Below, piece by piece: positions 23,686 through 31,059 of a stretch of DNA of 36,158 nt. Below the pieces are notes generated by a model. It was given only the letters and a program-made list of their open reading frames with translations, was not told where the DNA came from and did not search any database. The stretch comes from Fidelibacterota bacterium (GTDB taxonomy: Bacteria > Fidelibacterota > Marinisomatia > Marinisomatales > UBA1611): assembly GCA_018658715.1 (NCBI GenBank), contig JABHUQ010000089.1, positions 1-36,158 of the forward strand, given 5' to 3'. Each line of letters starts with the position of its first letter. The first letter of the stretch is position 1. The translations under genes and the position numbers were made by a program.

Positions 23686-26517
23686 ATGGATAAAAATAAA
23701 TCACCACAATATCCGTTCTTAAATCGCCATATTGGCTTAAGAAAAGATGATCAAAATAAAATATTATCAGAGTTAAATCAAGAATCCCTAGATGGATTTA
23801 CTGATGATGTAGTACCTGAAAATATTCAAACACATAAAACTGAAATTTTATCCGATGGAAAAGCTGAAATTGAGGTTATAAAGCAACTTCAATATTTCGC
23901 AAAAAACAATTCAATCTATCGCTCTTTTTTGGGAATGGGGTATTATGGGACTCTAACTCCAGGAATTATTAAAAGAAATATTTTAGAAAATCCCGGTTGG
24001 TATACTGCCTATACACCTTATCAAGCAGAAATTTCACAAGGTCGATTAGAAGCTCTATTAAATTTTCAAACTATGATATCCGACCTGACCGGATTCCCTC
24101 TTGCAAACGCATCATTACTTGATGAAGGTACAGCTGCAGCAGAAGCAATGCTTATGTTTTTCAATCAAACGCGTGATCCTGGAAAAAACACTTTTTTAGT
24201 CTCGGATAAATGTCATCCTCAAACAATTGATGTATTAAAAACTAGGTCTGAGCCTCTTGGTATAATTTTAAAAATTCAAAACCATCATTTTTTTAATTTT
24301 GATAAATCTGTTTTTGGTGCCATTATTCAATATCCTGACACTGAGGGCTCTATTGAAGATTTTAGCCAATTATGTCAAATAGCAAAAAAGAATAATTCCT
24401 ATATATGTATGGCTACGGATCTACTTGCACTTGCACTCTTGAAACCACCTGGAAAAATGGGAGTGGATGTTGCAATTGGAAATTCTCAACGATTTGGTGT
24501 TCCAATGGGCTATGGTGGACCACATGCTGCATTTTTTGCTACTACAGAAGGCTTTCAGCGGAAAATCCCAGGGCGTATTATTGGGATATCTCGAGATGTC
24601 CATGGTGATTCTGCGCTTCGGATGGCACTCCAAACCCGTGAGCAACATATACGACGTGAAAAAGCCACTTCAAATATTTGTACAGCCCAAGTATTACTCG
24701 CAATTATATCAGGAATGTATGCTGTATATCATGGATCAGATGGAATTAATAAAATCGCAAAACACGTTAACAAACTTACTGCTCTTCTTGCTAATTCTCT
24801 GGAATCTTCAGGTTATTTATTGACACATAAATCCTATTTCGACACCATTCGATTTAAAGCATCTGAATGGGAGAACAAGGCTAAATCAGCTGGGTTTAAT
24901 TTCAGAAATTATAAAGATGGGACAGTTGGGATTTCACTAGATGAAACAACCACTGAAATTCATATTGAAAAAATATTATCCATCTTCAATGCTGAGAAAC
25001 AAAGTGAATTTCAAGATACAATTCCTTCTGATCTCATTCGTAAAACTCCTTATTTGGAACACCCAGTCTTTCAACAATATCATTCTGAAACTGAAATGTT
25101 ACGTTATTTGCATCGATTAGAGTCAAAAGATTTATCCTTAAACACAAGTATGATTCCCCTTGGCTCATGCACAATGAAACTGAATGCAACTACAATTATG
25201 GAAGCTATCACATGGCCTGAATTTGGACATATTCACCCATTTGCTCCCGTTGATCAGACACAAGGATATCATGATATGATACATGAATTGGGCCAGTGGT
25301 TAATAAAATCAACGGGATTTAATGCTATATCAATGCAACCTAACTCTGGAGCTCAAGGTGAATATGCAGGATTAATGATCATTCGAGCCTTTCATCAAGA
25401 TAACGGAAATGGGCATAGAAATATTTGTTTAATACCTGCATCAGCTCATGGGACAAATCCAGCTTCTGCTGTCATGGCTGGGATGAAAGTTGTTGTTATT
25501 AAATGTGATAAATATGGAAATATTTCCGAAGATGATTTGAAAAACAAAGTATCTACTTATTCTGACCGCTTAGCGTGTATGATGATAACATACCCTTCGA
25601 CTCATGGTGTTTTTGAACATACAATAAAAGATATATGTCATCTAATTCATGAACATGGGGGACAAGTATACATTGATGGCGCAAACCTAAATGCTATGCT
25701 TGGGCTTTGTTTACCAGGAGAATTTGGGGGAGATGTAATGCATATTAACCTTCATAAAACATTCAGTATCCCTCATGGAGGAGGTGGCCCTGGGATGGGC
25801 CCCATTGTTTGTAAGCAACATTTATCACCATTCCTTCCAAATCATTCACAAATGAATGTTGGAGGAGAAAAAGGCATTTCTGCTATTTCTTCTGCTCCTT
25901 TTGGAAGTAGTAGCATTTTATCAATATCATGGGCATATATGGAACTCATGGGATTGAGTGGACTCAAGAAGGCTACCCAAATAGCTATCCTTAACGCAAA
26001 TTATATGGCAAACAAACTTAAAAAATACTTTCCAATCCTTTATCGTGGTATGAGCGGATTTAATGCTCATGAATTCATCATTGATTTACGCCAACTAAAA
26101 AAAGAGTCTGGAATTTCTGAAGAAGATGTAGCAAAACGATTAATGGATTATGGTTTCCATGCACCTACAATGTCATTCCCTGTCCCGGGAACTCTAATGA
26201 TTGAGCCAACCGAAAGTGAATCTAAACCTGAATTAGACAGATTCTGCGAGGCGATGATTTCAATTCGAAAAGAAATTCAAGATATAATGGACGGAACATT
26301 AGATGCAACTGATAACCCTTTAAAGAATGCACCTCATACAGCATCTGTTGTTACAGCAGATAATTGGGCTCATTCATATTCACGGCAAAAAGCTGCTTAT
26401 CCCACTTCACGGCTATTAGAACATAAATATTGGCCACCTGTTGGGCGAATCGATAACGCTTTTGGGGATCGTAATTTGGTATGCAATTGTCTATCAGTAG
26501 AAATATATAATAATTAA
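23686..26517 (+). CDS. gcvP: Glycine dehydrogenase (decarboxylating), P protein of the glycine cleavage system
   Basis: The 943-residue protein is the single-chain form of the PLP-dependent P protein, which decarboxylates glycine and transfers the aminomethyl group to the lipoyl arm of GcvH. The N-terminal half has NRHIGLRKDDQNKILSEL and FLGMGYYGTLTPGII; the C-terminal half has IPLGSCTMKLNA, QPNSGAQGEYAGL, SAHGTNPASAVMAGM, DGANLNAMLG and NLHKTFSIPHGGGGPGMGP. Lys691 in that last motif is the expected Schiff-base lysine. Length agrees with single-chain GcvP, so it is not the split two-subunit type. No gcvT, gcvH or lpd is nearby. The 145-nt upstream region holds an imperfect pair of inverted CTTTCAATT/AATTGAAAG repeats (23548-23556, 23613-23621) but no recognisable glycine riboswitch. 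Confidence 0.97.
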   Translation: MDKNKSPQYPFLNRHIGLRKDDQNKILSELNQESLDGFTDDVVPENIQTHKTEILSDGKAEIEVIKQLQYFAKNNSIYRSFLGMGYYGTLTPGIIKRNILENPGWYTAYTPYQAEISQGRLEALLNFQTMISDLTGFPLANASLLDEGTAAAEAMLMFFNQTRDPGKNTFLVSDKCHPQTIDVLKTRSEPLGIILKIQNHHFFNFDKSVFGAIIQYPDTEGSIEDFSQLCQIAKKNNSYICMATDLLALALLKPPGKMGVDVAIGNSQRFGVPMGYGGPHAAFFATTEGFQRKIPGRIIGISRDVHGDSALRMALQTREQHIRREKATSNICTAQVLLAIISGMYAVYHGSDGINKIAKHVNKLTALLANSLESSGYLLTHKSYFDTIRFKASEWENKAKSAGFNFRNYKDGTVGISLDETTTEIHIEKILSIFNAEKQSEFQDTIPSDLIRKTPYLEHPVFQQYHSETEMLRYLHRLESKDLSLNTSMIPLGSCTMKLNATTIMEAITWPEFGHIHPFAPVDQTQGYHDMIHELGQWLIKSTGFNAISMQPNSGAQGEYAGLMIIRAFHQDNGNGHRNICLIPASAHGTNPASAVMAGMKVVVIKCDKYGNISEDDLKNKVSTYSDRLACMMITYPSTHGVFEHTIKDICHLIHEHGGQVYIDGANLNAMLGLCLPGEFGGDVMHINLHKTFSIPHGGGGPGMGPIVCKQHLSPFLPNHSQMNVGGEKGISAISSAPFGSSSILSISWAYMELMGLSGLKKATQIAILNANYMANKLKKYFPILYRGMSGFNAHEFIIDLRQLKKESGISEEDVAKRLMDYGFHAPTMSFPVPGTLMIEPTESESKPELDRFCEAMISIRKEIQDIMDGTLDATDNPLKNAPHTASVVTADNWAHSYSRQKAAYPTSRLLEHKYWPPVGRIDNAFGDRNLVCNCLSVEIYNN

Positions 26518-26547
26518 TTTTTTCATTGTAAATAGTTTCTACTCAAT

Positions 26548-27294
26548 ATGCTCATTATACTCTCTCCTTCTAAAACACAAAATTTTTCCAATATTTCATT
26601 AACCAAGGCCAGCGCGCCATTATATATTGATAAAGCAAATGAAATTATATCCGAATTAAAAAAATTATCGTTGGAAGAAGTCACTTCGTTGATGTCCATC
26701 AGTGATAAGTTGGGAAAGGATACATACAAAAATATTCATAATTTTCAAGAATCACCTGCAAATAGATTTACCAAACAAGCGCTCTTTTCATATACAGGTG
26801 AAGTATTTAATAAAATAAATCCTAGGTCTTTTTCTAATGAAGAATTAGCATTTTGTCAATCCAATATTCGAATTTTATCAGGCATTTATGGTTTTTTAAA
26901 ACCATTAGATCAAATTCAACCTTATCGATTAGAAATGGCTTTAAAACTAAAAAATAATCATTCAATGGTTCAATATTGGAAACAAGATATAACTAATGCA
27001 ATAAATAGGGAAGAGAAAGATGTAATTGTTAACTTGGCTTCTAATGAATATGCCAGTACGATTCAAAAAAACCACCTAATCGCAAAATTCATTTCTATTC
27101 AATTCAAAGATGCAAAAAGAGATAAATATAAAGTTGTGGGCATTTATGCTAAACAAGCTCGGGGAGAAATGGTTCATTATATTGTAAAAAATAATATTGA
27201 ATCTCTAGATTCAATAAAAAACTTTGGTCAAAATGGCTATAAATATAATGTATCCCTTTCATCAGATTCTGATTGGATTTTTACTCGGGATTAG
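26548..27294 (+). CDS. yaaA: Peroxide stress protein YaaA (UPF0246/DUF328)
   Basis: The 248-residue protein carries the YaaA signatures MLIILSPSKTQNF at the N-terminus, ALFSYTGEVF (residues 74-83), SGIYGFLKPLDQIQPYRLEM in the middle, NLASNEY, and KQARGEMVHYIVKNN near the C-terminus. E. coli YaaA lowers free iron under hydrogen peroxide stress and binds DNA; the same role is inferred here. It starts 30 nt after gcvP, probably as the second gene of a two-gene unit. Its 3' end overlaps the 3' end of the convergent ABC-F gene by 14 nt, leaving no room for an independent terminator. Confidence 0.93.
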   Translation: MLIILSPSKTQNFSNISLTKASAPLYIDKANEIISELKKLSLEEVTSLMSISDKLGKDTYKNIHNFQESPANRFTKQALFSYTGEVFNKINPRSFSNEELAFCQSNIRILSGIYGFLKPLDQIQPYRLEMALKLKNNHSMVQYWKQDITNAINREEKDVIVNLASNEYASTIQKNHLIAKFISIQFKDAKRDKYKVVGIYAKQARGEMVHYIVKNNIESLDSIKNFGQNGYKYNVSLSSDSDWIFTRD

Positions 27295-29155
27295 ATAATA
27301 ATTCTTCCTGTTCTTCCATCAGTTCTAAATATTCATTTTCTAAGATAGTCATTATAGACATAGTTTTTTGTAATAATTCAAAATTATTCCCATTTTCAGG
27401 GTTTTGACTAATACTTCTCTGATCCTCAATCTCCAAATCAATCGTATTAAATCGTTTTTCAATCCATGCTAATCGATTTTTTACCCTTTTTTGTTCTTTA
27501 TAATCTGATTTTCTTTTTGACTCAATTTTTATTTTAGGTTTTTCAAGTTTACTTTGATTGTTTCCCTGTTTTTTCCATTCATAATATTCATAATTTCCTT
27601 CGAATAAGTGAATGGTCCCTCCTCCAACTTCGCACGTGAGATTTGTCACATTATTTAAAAAATGTCGATCGTGAGAAATACATACAATTGAACCACTAAA
27701 ATGAGTAAGCGCTTGTTCCACTACATTTCGAGTCATCATGTCTAAATGATTTGTTGGCTCATCCAGTAAAAGTAAGTGTGATGGTTGAACTAACATTCTC
27801 GCTAAGGCAACACGTGCTTTTTCACCGCCGGACAAAACTTTAACATATTTTTCTATTTCATCTCCAGAAAACATAAAACTGCCTAAATATGTTCTCATTT
27901 CTGTTTCGCTCCAACCAGGGCTTACTTTTTGAATTGACTCGAATACAGTATCATTTGGCTCTAATATTTCTAATTGATGTTGGGCGTAATAAGCACTATC
28001 GACGTTTGAACCTATCCGCACAGCTCCAGCTGTAACAGATTCTACTCTAGCCAACATTTTCAATAAGGTTGATTTCCCTGCTCCATTTTGTCCAACCAAA
28101 CCAATCTTTTGCCCCCTTTCAACATTGAAATTCATTTCATTAAAAACTTCAATGTCGCCATAATGTTTTGTTACATTTCGACAAGAAGCAACATTTAAGG
28201 GTGGACGATCTGGTTGAGGTAGCCTAAGATTCATAACATGATTATCTTCTGTTGGTTCTTCGATTTTTTCCATTTTATCGAGCATTTTCACTCGACTTTG
28301 AACTTGGGTGGATTTTGTATTCTTATATCTGAATCGTTCTATAAATCTTTCCGTATCCTGTATTTGCTTTTGTTGGTTCTTATAAGCATTGCGGTGTTGC
28401 TCCAATCTCAATGCTTTATCTTCCTTGTATCTAGAATAATTTCCATGATAAAGTGTAATTCTTTTTAAATCGATTTCGAGGATAGTATTCACAGATCTAT
28501 CTAAGAATGCCCTATCATGGCTAATCATAACAAGACCTCCTTGCCACTCAGATAAAAAAGATTCCAACCAAAGTGTTGCTTCTAAATCCAAATGATTTGT
28601 TGGTTCATCTAAAAATATAATATCTGGTTCTTGAAGTAAAATAGTTGCGAGTGTAACTCTCATTCTCCACCCACCACTGAATACATCCATGGATTCGATT
28701 ATTTTATCATCTTCAAAACCTAATCCGCCCAAAATTTTCTTAGCTCGATCTTCAATATTCCATCCACCTAATGCTTCAAAACGTGTTTGAACTTCCCCTA
28801 GTTTTTCAACTAAACTATTATTATCTGGGTTTAATGATATTTCATGTGATAATGAAATAATACTACCCTCTAGATCCCTTATTTCAGGGTAAGCAGAAAG
28901 AACTTCTTCTAAAATTGATTTATCCGATCCAGCAACAATATCTTGAGCTAGATATCCAATAGAGACTCCTTTATCTAATTGGATATTTCCGGAATCTGGT
29001 GACTCCAATCCAAGCATTATACGAAGTAAAGTTGTTTTTCCTGAACCATTTGGGCCAACAAGACCTGCACGCATACCACTTTTTATGGAAACATTTACAT
29101 TATTAAATAAATCACCATCAGGAAATGATTTAGAAATACTTTCAAGGCGAATCAT
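27281..29155 (-). CDS. ABC-F family ATPase (Uup/YdiF-like, ribosome-associated)
   Basis: The 624-residue protein has two ABC ATPase domains and no membrane segments, the ABC-F plan. Domain 1 has Walker A GPNGSGKTT (34-42), signature FSGGWRMRV (159-167) and Walker B IIFLDEPTNHLDL. Domain 2 has GQNGAGKST (355-363), LSGGEKARV (441-449) and LLLLDEPTNHLD. The interdomain P-site tRNA-interaction linker lies around residues 240-310, with a basic segment RFRYKNTKSTQVQSRVKML. A C-terminal charged coiled coil (about 550-624) resembles that of Uup/YdiF. Such proteins bind the ribosomal E site to relieve stalling; the exact subfamily is uncertain. It is followed upstream by mtaB in the same orientation with a 33-nt gap. 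Confidence 0.94.
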   Translation of the reverse strand: MIRLESISKSFPDGDLFNNVNVSIKSGMRAGLVGPNGSGKTTLLRIMLGLESPDSGNIQLDKGVSIGYLAQDIVAGSDKSILEEVLSAYPEIRDLEGSIISLSHEISLNPDNNSLVEKLGEVQTRFEALGGWNIEDRAKKILGGLGFEDDKIIESMDVFSGGWRMRVTLATILLQEPDIIFLDEPTNHLDLEATLWLESFLSEWQGGLVMISHDRAFLDRSVNTILEIDLKRITLYHGNYSRYKEDKALRLEQHRNAYKNQQKQIQDTERFIERFRYKNTKSTQVQSRVKMLDKMEKIEEPTEDNHVMNLRLPQPDRPPLNVASCRNVTKHYGDIEVFNEMNFNVERGQKIGLVGQNGAGKSTLLKMLARVESVTAGAVRIGSNVDSAYYAQHQLEILEPNDTVFESIQKVSPGWSETEMRTYLGSFMFSGDEIEKYVKVLSGGEKARVALARMLVQPSHLLLLDEPTNHLDMMTRNVVEQALTHFSGSIVCISHDRHFLNNVTNLTCEVGGGTIHLFEGNYEYYEWKKQGNNQSKLEKPKIKIESKRKSDYKEQKRVKNRLAWIEKRFNTIDLEIEDQRSISQNPENGNNFELLQKTMSIMTILENEYLELMEEQEELLSNPE

Positions 29156-29188
29156 TATATGTGAAGTGTATTGTACGGTGCTAATATT

Positions 29189-30487
29189 TTATAATGAAAA
29201 ATGACCATCAATATAGCTTCCTTTATTCATAATTAGCGAAACAGGTTGAATTGTATTTATTGCATCAATAGCCCCATCCATTTTTACATGAATATAATTA
29301 TCAGTATGGCCTTGTATTTTTCCATTTTTCATAGTCTCAAAAAGAACTGGACGCTTCTCCCCGATAAACTGGTCATTGAAATATCTTCTTTTTTTATCTG
29401 ATAAAATGTGAAGCATTTTACTCCTATGGGCGCGTTTCATCTTCGGAACAAACTCATTCATCTCCTTTGCGAGTGTATTAGGACGTTCAGAATATGTAAA
29501 TACATGTAAATATGAAATATCGAGTTTATTTATAAATTGGTATGTTTCAAGAAAGTCCTCATCTGTTTCGCTAGGGAACCCAACAATTACATCTACACCA
29601 ATACATGCGTCTGGTGTAACGGATTTTATTTTTTCAACTCTTTCTTCAAAAAGATTGCGCTTATACCTTCTACGCATTTGAGCTAATAATTTATCTGAAC
29701 CTGACTGAAGTGGAATATGGAAATGGGGCATAAATTTTTCTGATTTTGCGCAGAATTCTATAATTTCATCCGTAAGCAAATTTGGTTCAATCGATGATAT
29801 ACGAAACCTATCAATACCATCCAATGTTTCAAGTTCCTGAATTAAATCATAAAAAGATTCATCTCCATCTTGTCCATAGTCCCCAATATTCACACCAGTT
29901 AAAACTATTTCTTTTGTTTGAGTTATAGCTACTTCTTTTGCTACGTTAAGTGTTTTTTTAATAGAGTCATTTCTACTTATACCTCTAGCCATGGGAATCG
30001 TACAAAATGAACATGTATAATCACATCCATCTTGAATTTTTAAAAAGGATCTTGTTCTTTCGCTTGATGAATAAGATGGAGAAAACGTAAGTACATTATC
30101 AATTTCTGACTGAAACACTTGTGTTTCTCCATATAAATCCAGTGAATCTAAATGGTTTAATAAATTGAATTTTTCATCTGCACCTAGTATAACACTAACA
30201 CCATCAATAGATTCAATTTCTTCAGGTCTTAATTGGGCATAACACCCTATGACCGCTACAGATGCATTTGGATTTTGTCGTTTCGCTTGACGAATTAATT
30301 TACGTGCTTCTTTATCGGCATTTTCAGTCACAGAGCATGTATTTAACACATAGATATCTGCTTCATCTTTGAAATTCACTTTCTCGAACCCATGGCGTAA
30401 AAAATCTCGAGATATAGTAGCCGTCTCCGAAAAGTTTAATTTGCACCCCAATGTATGGAATGCGACTCTTTTTGTTAGTGTGCTCAT
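29189..30487 (-). CDS. mtaB: tRNA (N6-threonylcarbamoyladenosine-C2)-methylthiotransferase MtaB
   Basis: This radical-SAM methylthiotransferase converts t6A37 to ms2t6A37 in tRNAs that read ANN codons. I use the ATG at 30487 (432 residues, MSTLTKRVAFHTLGCKLN) because family members start close to this motif; an ATG at 30511 would add eight residues. The UPF0004 domain has Cys15 in TLGCKLNFSET, Cys51 in LNTCSVTENAD and Cys82 in IGCYAQ, which hold the auxiliary cluster. The radical-SAM motif CDYTCSFC (Cys155, 159, 162) follows, then IGVDVIVGFPSETDEDF. A short TRAM-like end has VSLIMNKGSYIDGHF. TLGCKLN rather than a MiaB/RimO-type start supports MtaB. Repeats lie in its leader. Confidence 0.93.
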   Translation of the reverse strand: MSTLTKRVAFHTLGCKLNFSETATISRDFLRHGFEKVNFKDEADIYVLNTCSVTENADKEARKLIRQAKRQNPNASVAVIGCYAQLRPEEIESIDGVSVILGADEKFNLLNHLDSLDLYGETQVFQSEIDNVLTFSPSYSSSERTRSFLKIQDGCDYTCSFCTIPMARGISRNDSIKKTLNVAKEVAITQTKEIVLTGVNIGDYGQDGDESFYDLIQELETLDGIDRFRISSIEPNLLTDEIIEFCAKSEKFMPHFHIPLQSGSDKLLAQMRRRYKRNLFEERVEKIKSVTPDACIGVDVIVGFPSETDEDFLETYQFINKLDISYLHVFTYSERPNTLAKEMNEFVPKMKRAHRSKMLHILSDKKRRYFNDQFIGEKRPVLFETMKNGKIQGHTDNYIHVKMDGAIDAINTIQPVSLIMNKGSYIDGHFSL

Positions 30488-30490
30488 TTT

Positions 30491-30537
30491 ATTAAGTGTT
30501 AAAGTGTTCATGTATTAAAGTATTTCGAACACTTAAG
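30491..30537. repeat. Three TTAAGTGTTC-like repeats (two direct, one inverted) in the mtaB leader
   Basis: TTAAGTGTT at 30492-30500 and AAAGTGTTC at 30501-30509 are direct copies, and GAACACTTAAG at 30527-30537 is the inverse of both. In an mtaB transcript the 5' element CTTAAGTGTTC could pair with either downstream copy (8-9 bp each, mutually exclusive). The second pairing ends three nucleotides before the preferred mtaB ATG at 30487. The same repeats could equally be a protein operator in the mtaB/chorismate mutase divergent region (30512-30604). Confidence 0.5.
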
Positions 30538-30604
30538 AAATTTTGGGTCGGAAATTACATAGAAAATCCTTTCCACTCATAGATTGCCTTGAGTACTTTT
30601 TAAA

Positions 30605-30874
30605 ATGGATACAAAAGAAAAAATAAACCATCTCCGTCAAACTATTGATAAATATGATGACCAAATGCTTGATATATTGGTGAAACGTTTTGAAGTTTCT
30701 TTAGAAATCGGGAAAATTAAATCTTCTGAAAATCTAAAAGTGGGAGATCCCAATCGAGAACAGAATATCATTGATCGATTGAGCGAACGATTATCTGGGA
30801 AATTAGATTCTGAAGATATTGCTGCAATTTTTGGCCCGATTTACCGCATTTCAAAAAAAATACAAAGAAAGTAA
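30605..30874 (+). CDS. Chorismate mutase, AroQ type
   Basis: This 89-residue, all-helical protein is a monofunctional AroQ chorismate mutase converting chorismate to prephenate, the branch point to Phe and Tyr. The active-site residues line up one to one with the E. coli P-protein mutase domain: Arg11, Arg28, Lys39, Arg51 and Glu52, with Gln87 near the final Gln. No signal peptide is present, so it is cytoplasmic, and no prephenate dehydratase, prephenate dehydrogenase or DAHP synthase is fused to it. It is divergent from mtaB and lies upstream of the trp attenuator, so it should be expressed independently of attenuation even if transcribed with trpE. Confidence 0.93.
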   Translation: MDTKEKINHLRQTIDKYDDQMLDILVKRFEVSLEIGKIKSSENLKVGDPNREQNIIDRLSERLSGKLDSEDIAAIFGPIYRISKKIQRK

Positions 30875-30881
30875 AATAAAC

Positions 30882-30911
30882 TTGGTATCTGTTAATACTA
30901 GGTCATAATAT
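30882..30911 (+). promoter_or_regulatory. Candidate trp operon promoter
   Basis: TTGGTA at 30882-30887 and TAATAT at 30906-30911 are separated by 18 nt and lie just after the chorismate mutase stop. Initiation would be near 30918, giving a very short 5' UTR before the leader ATG at 30929. The match is moderate and assumes a sigma-70-like consensus. The alternative is that the leader is transcribed by read-through from the chorismate mutase promoter. Confidence 0.35.
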
Positions 30912-30928
30912 TCCTGCCCATGATATAC

Positions 30929-30988
30929 ATGAATACAAATAATTATTACAGCTGGTATTGGTTTTTTAACTGCGAAGGGGTTACGTAG
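30929..30988 (+). CDS. trp operon leader peptide (aromatic-rich attenuation sensor)
   Basis: A 19-codon ORF encodes MNTNNYYSWYWFFNCEGVT and ends at TAG (30986-30988). Seven of the eight residues at 6-13 are aromatic: Tyr-Tyr-Ser-Trp-Tyr-Trp-Phe-Phe, with Trp codons at 30953 and 30959. An in-frame ATG at 30920 would add three residues. The ORF lies between the chorismate mutase gene and a perfect intrinsic terminator just before trpE, exactly where an attenuation leader peptide is expected. Its last codons (GGG GTT, 30977-30982) contain the sequence able to pair with the terminator's 5' arm, so the ribosome's position would control the RNA fold. No clear Shine-Dalgarno sequence is visible. Confidence 0.82.
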   Translation: MNTNNYYSWYWFFNCEGVT

Positions 30989-31023
30989 TCCTAGGAAATA
31001 CCTATATATGCTGACTGCAATTG

Positions 31024-31052
31024 AACCCCGACATTGATCGGGGTTTTTTTTT
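31024..31052 (+). terminator. trp attenuator terminator with competing antiterminator
   Basis: AACCCCGA (31024-31031) pairs perfectly with TCGGGGTT (31038-31045) around the loop CATTGA and runs into nine T residues (31044-31052), a textbook intrinsic terminator. It ends 7 nt before the trpE ATG. GGGGTT at 30977-30982, inside the leader ORF, is identical to part of its 3' arm and can pair with AACCCC (31024-31029), which would prevent terminator formation. A ribosome at the leader stop codon would cover GGGGTT and allow termination; one stalled at the Trp codons would leave it free. Confidence 0.88.
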
Positions 31053-31059
31053 ACTTAAA

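Noticed and set aside
24405-24823. Three alternative-frame ORFs inside gcvP
   Set aside because: gcvP is continuous and conserved through this stretch; these frames have odd compositions (for example Cys/Trp/Thr-rich) typical of shadows.
31021-31059. N-terminal extension of trpE from a TTG at 31021
   Set aside because: It would translate the attenuator terminator hairpin and its T tract; the ATG at 31060 gives a normal TrpE N-terminus.
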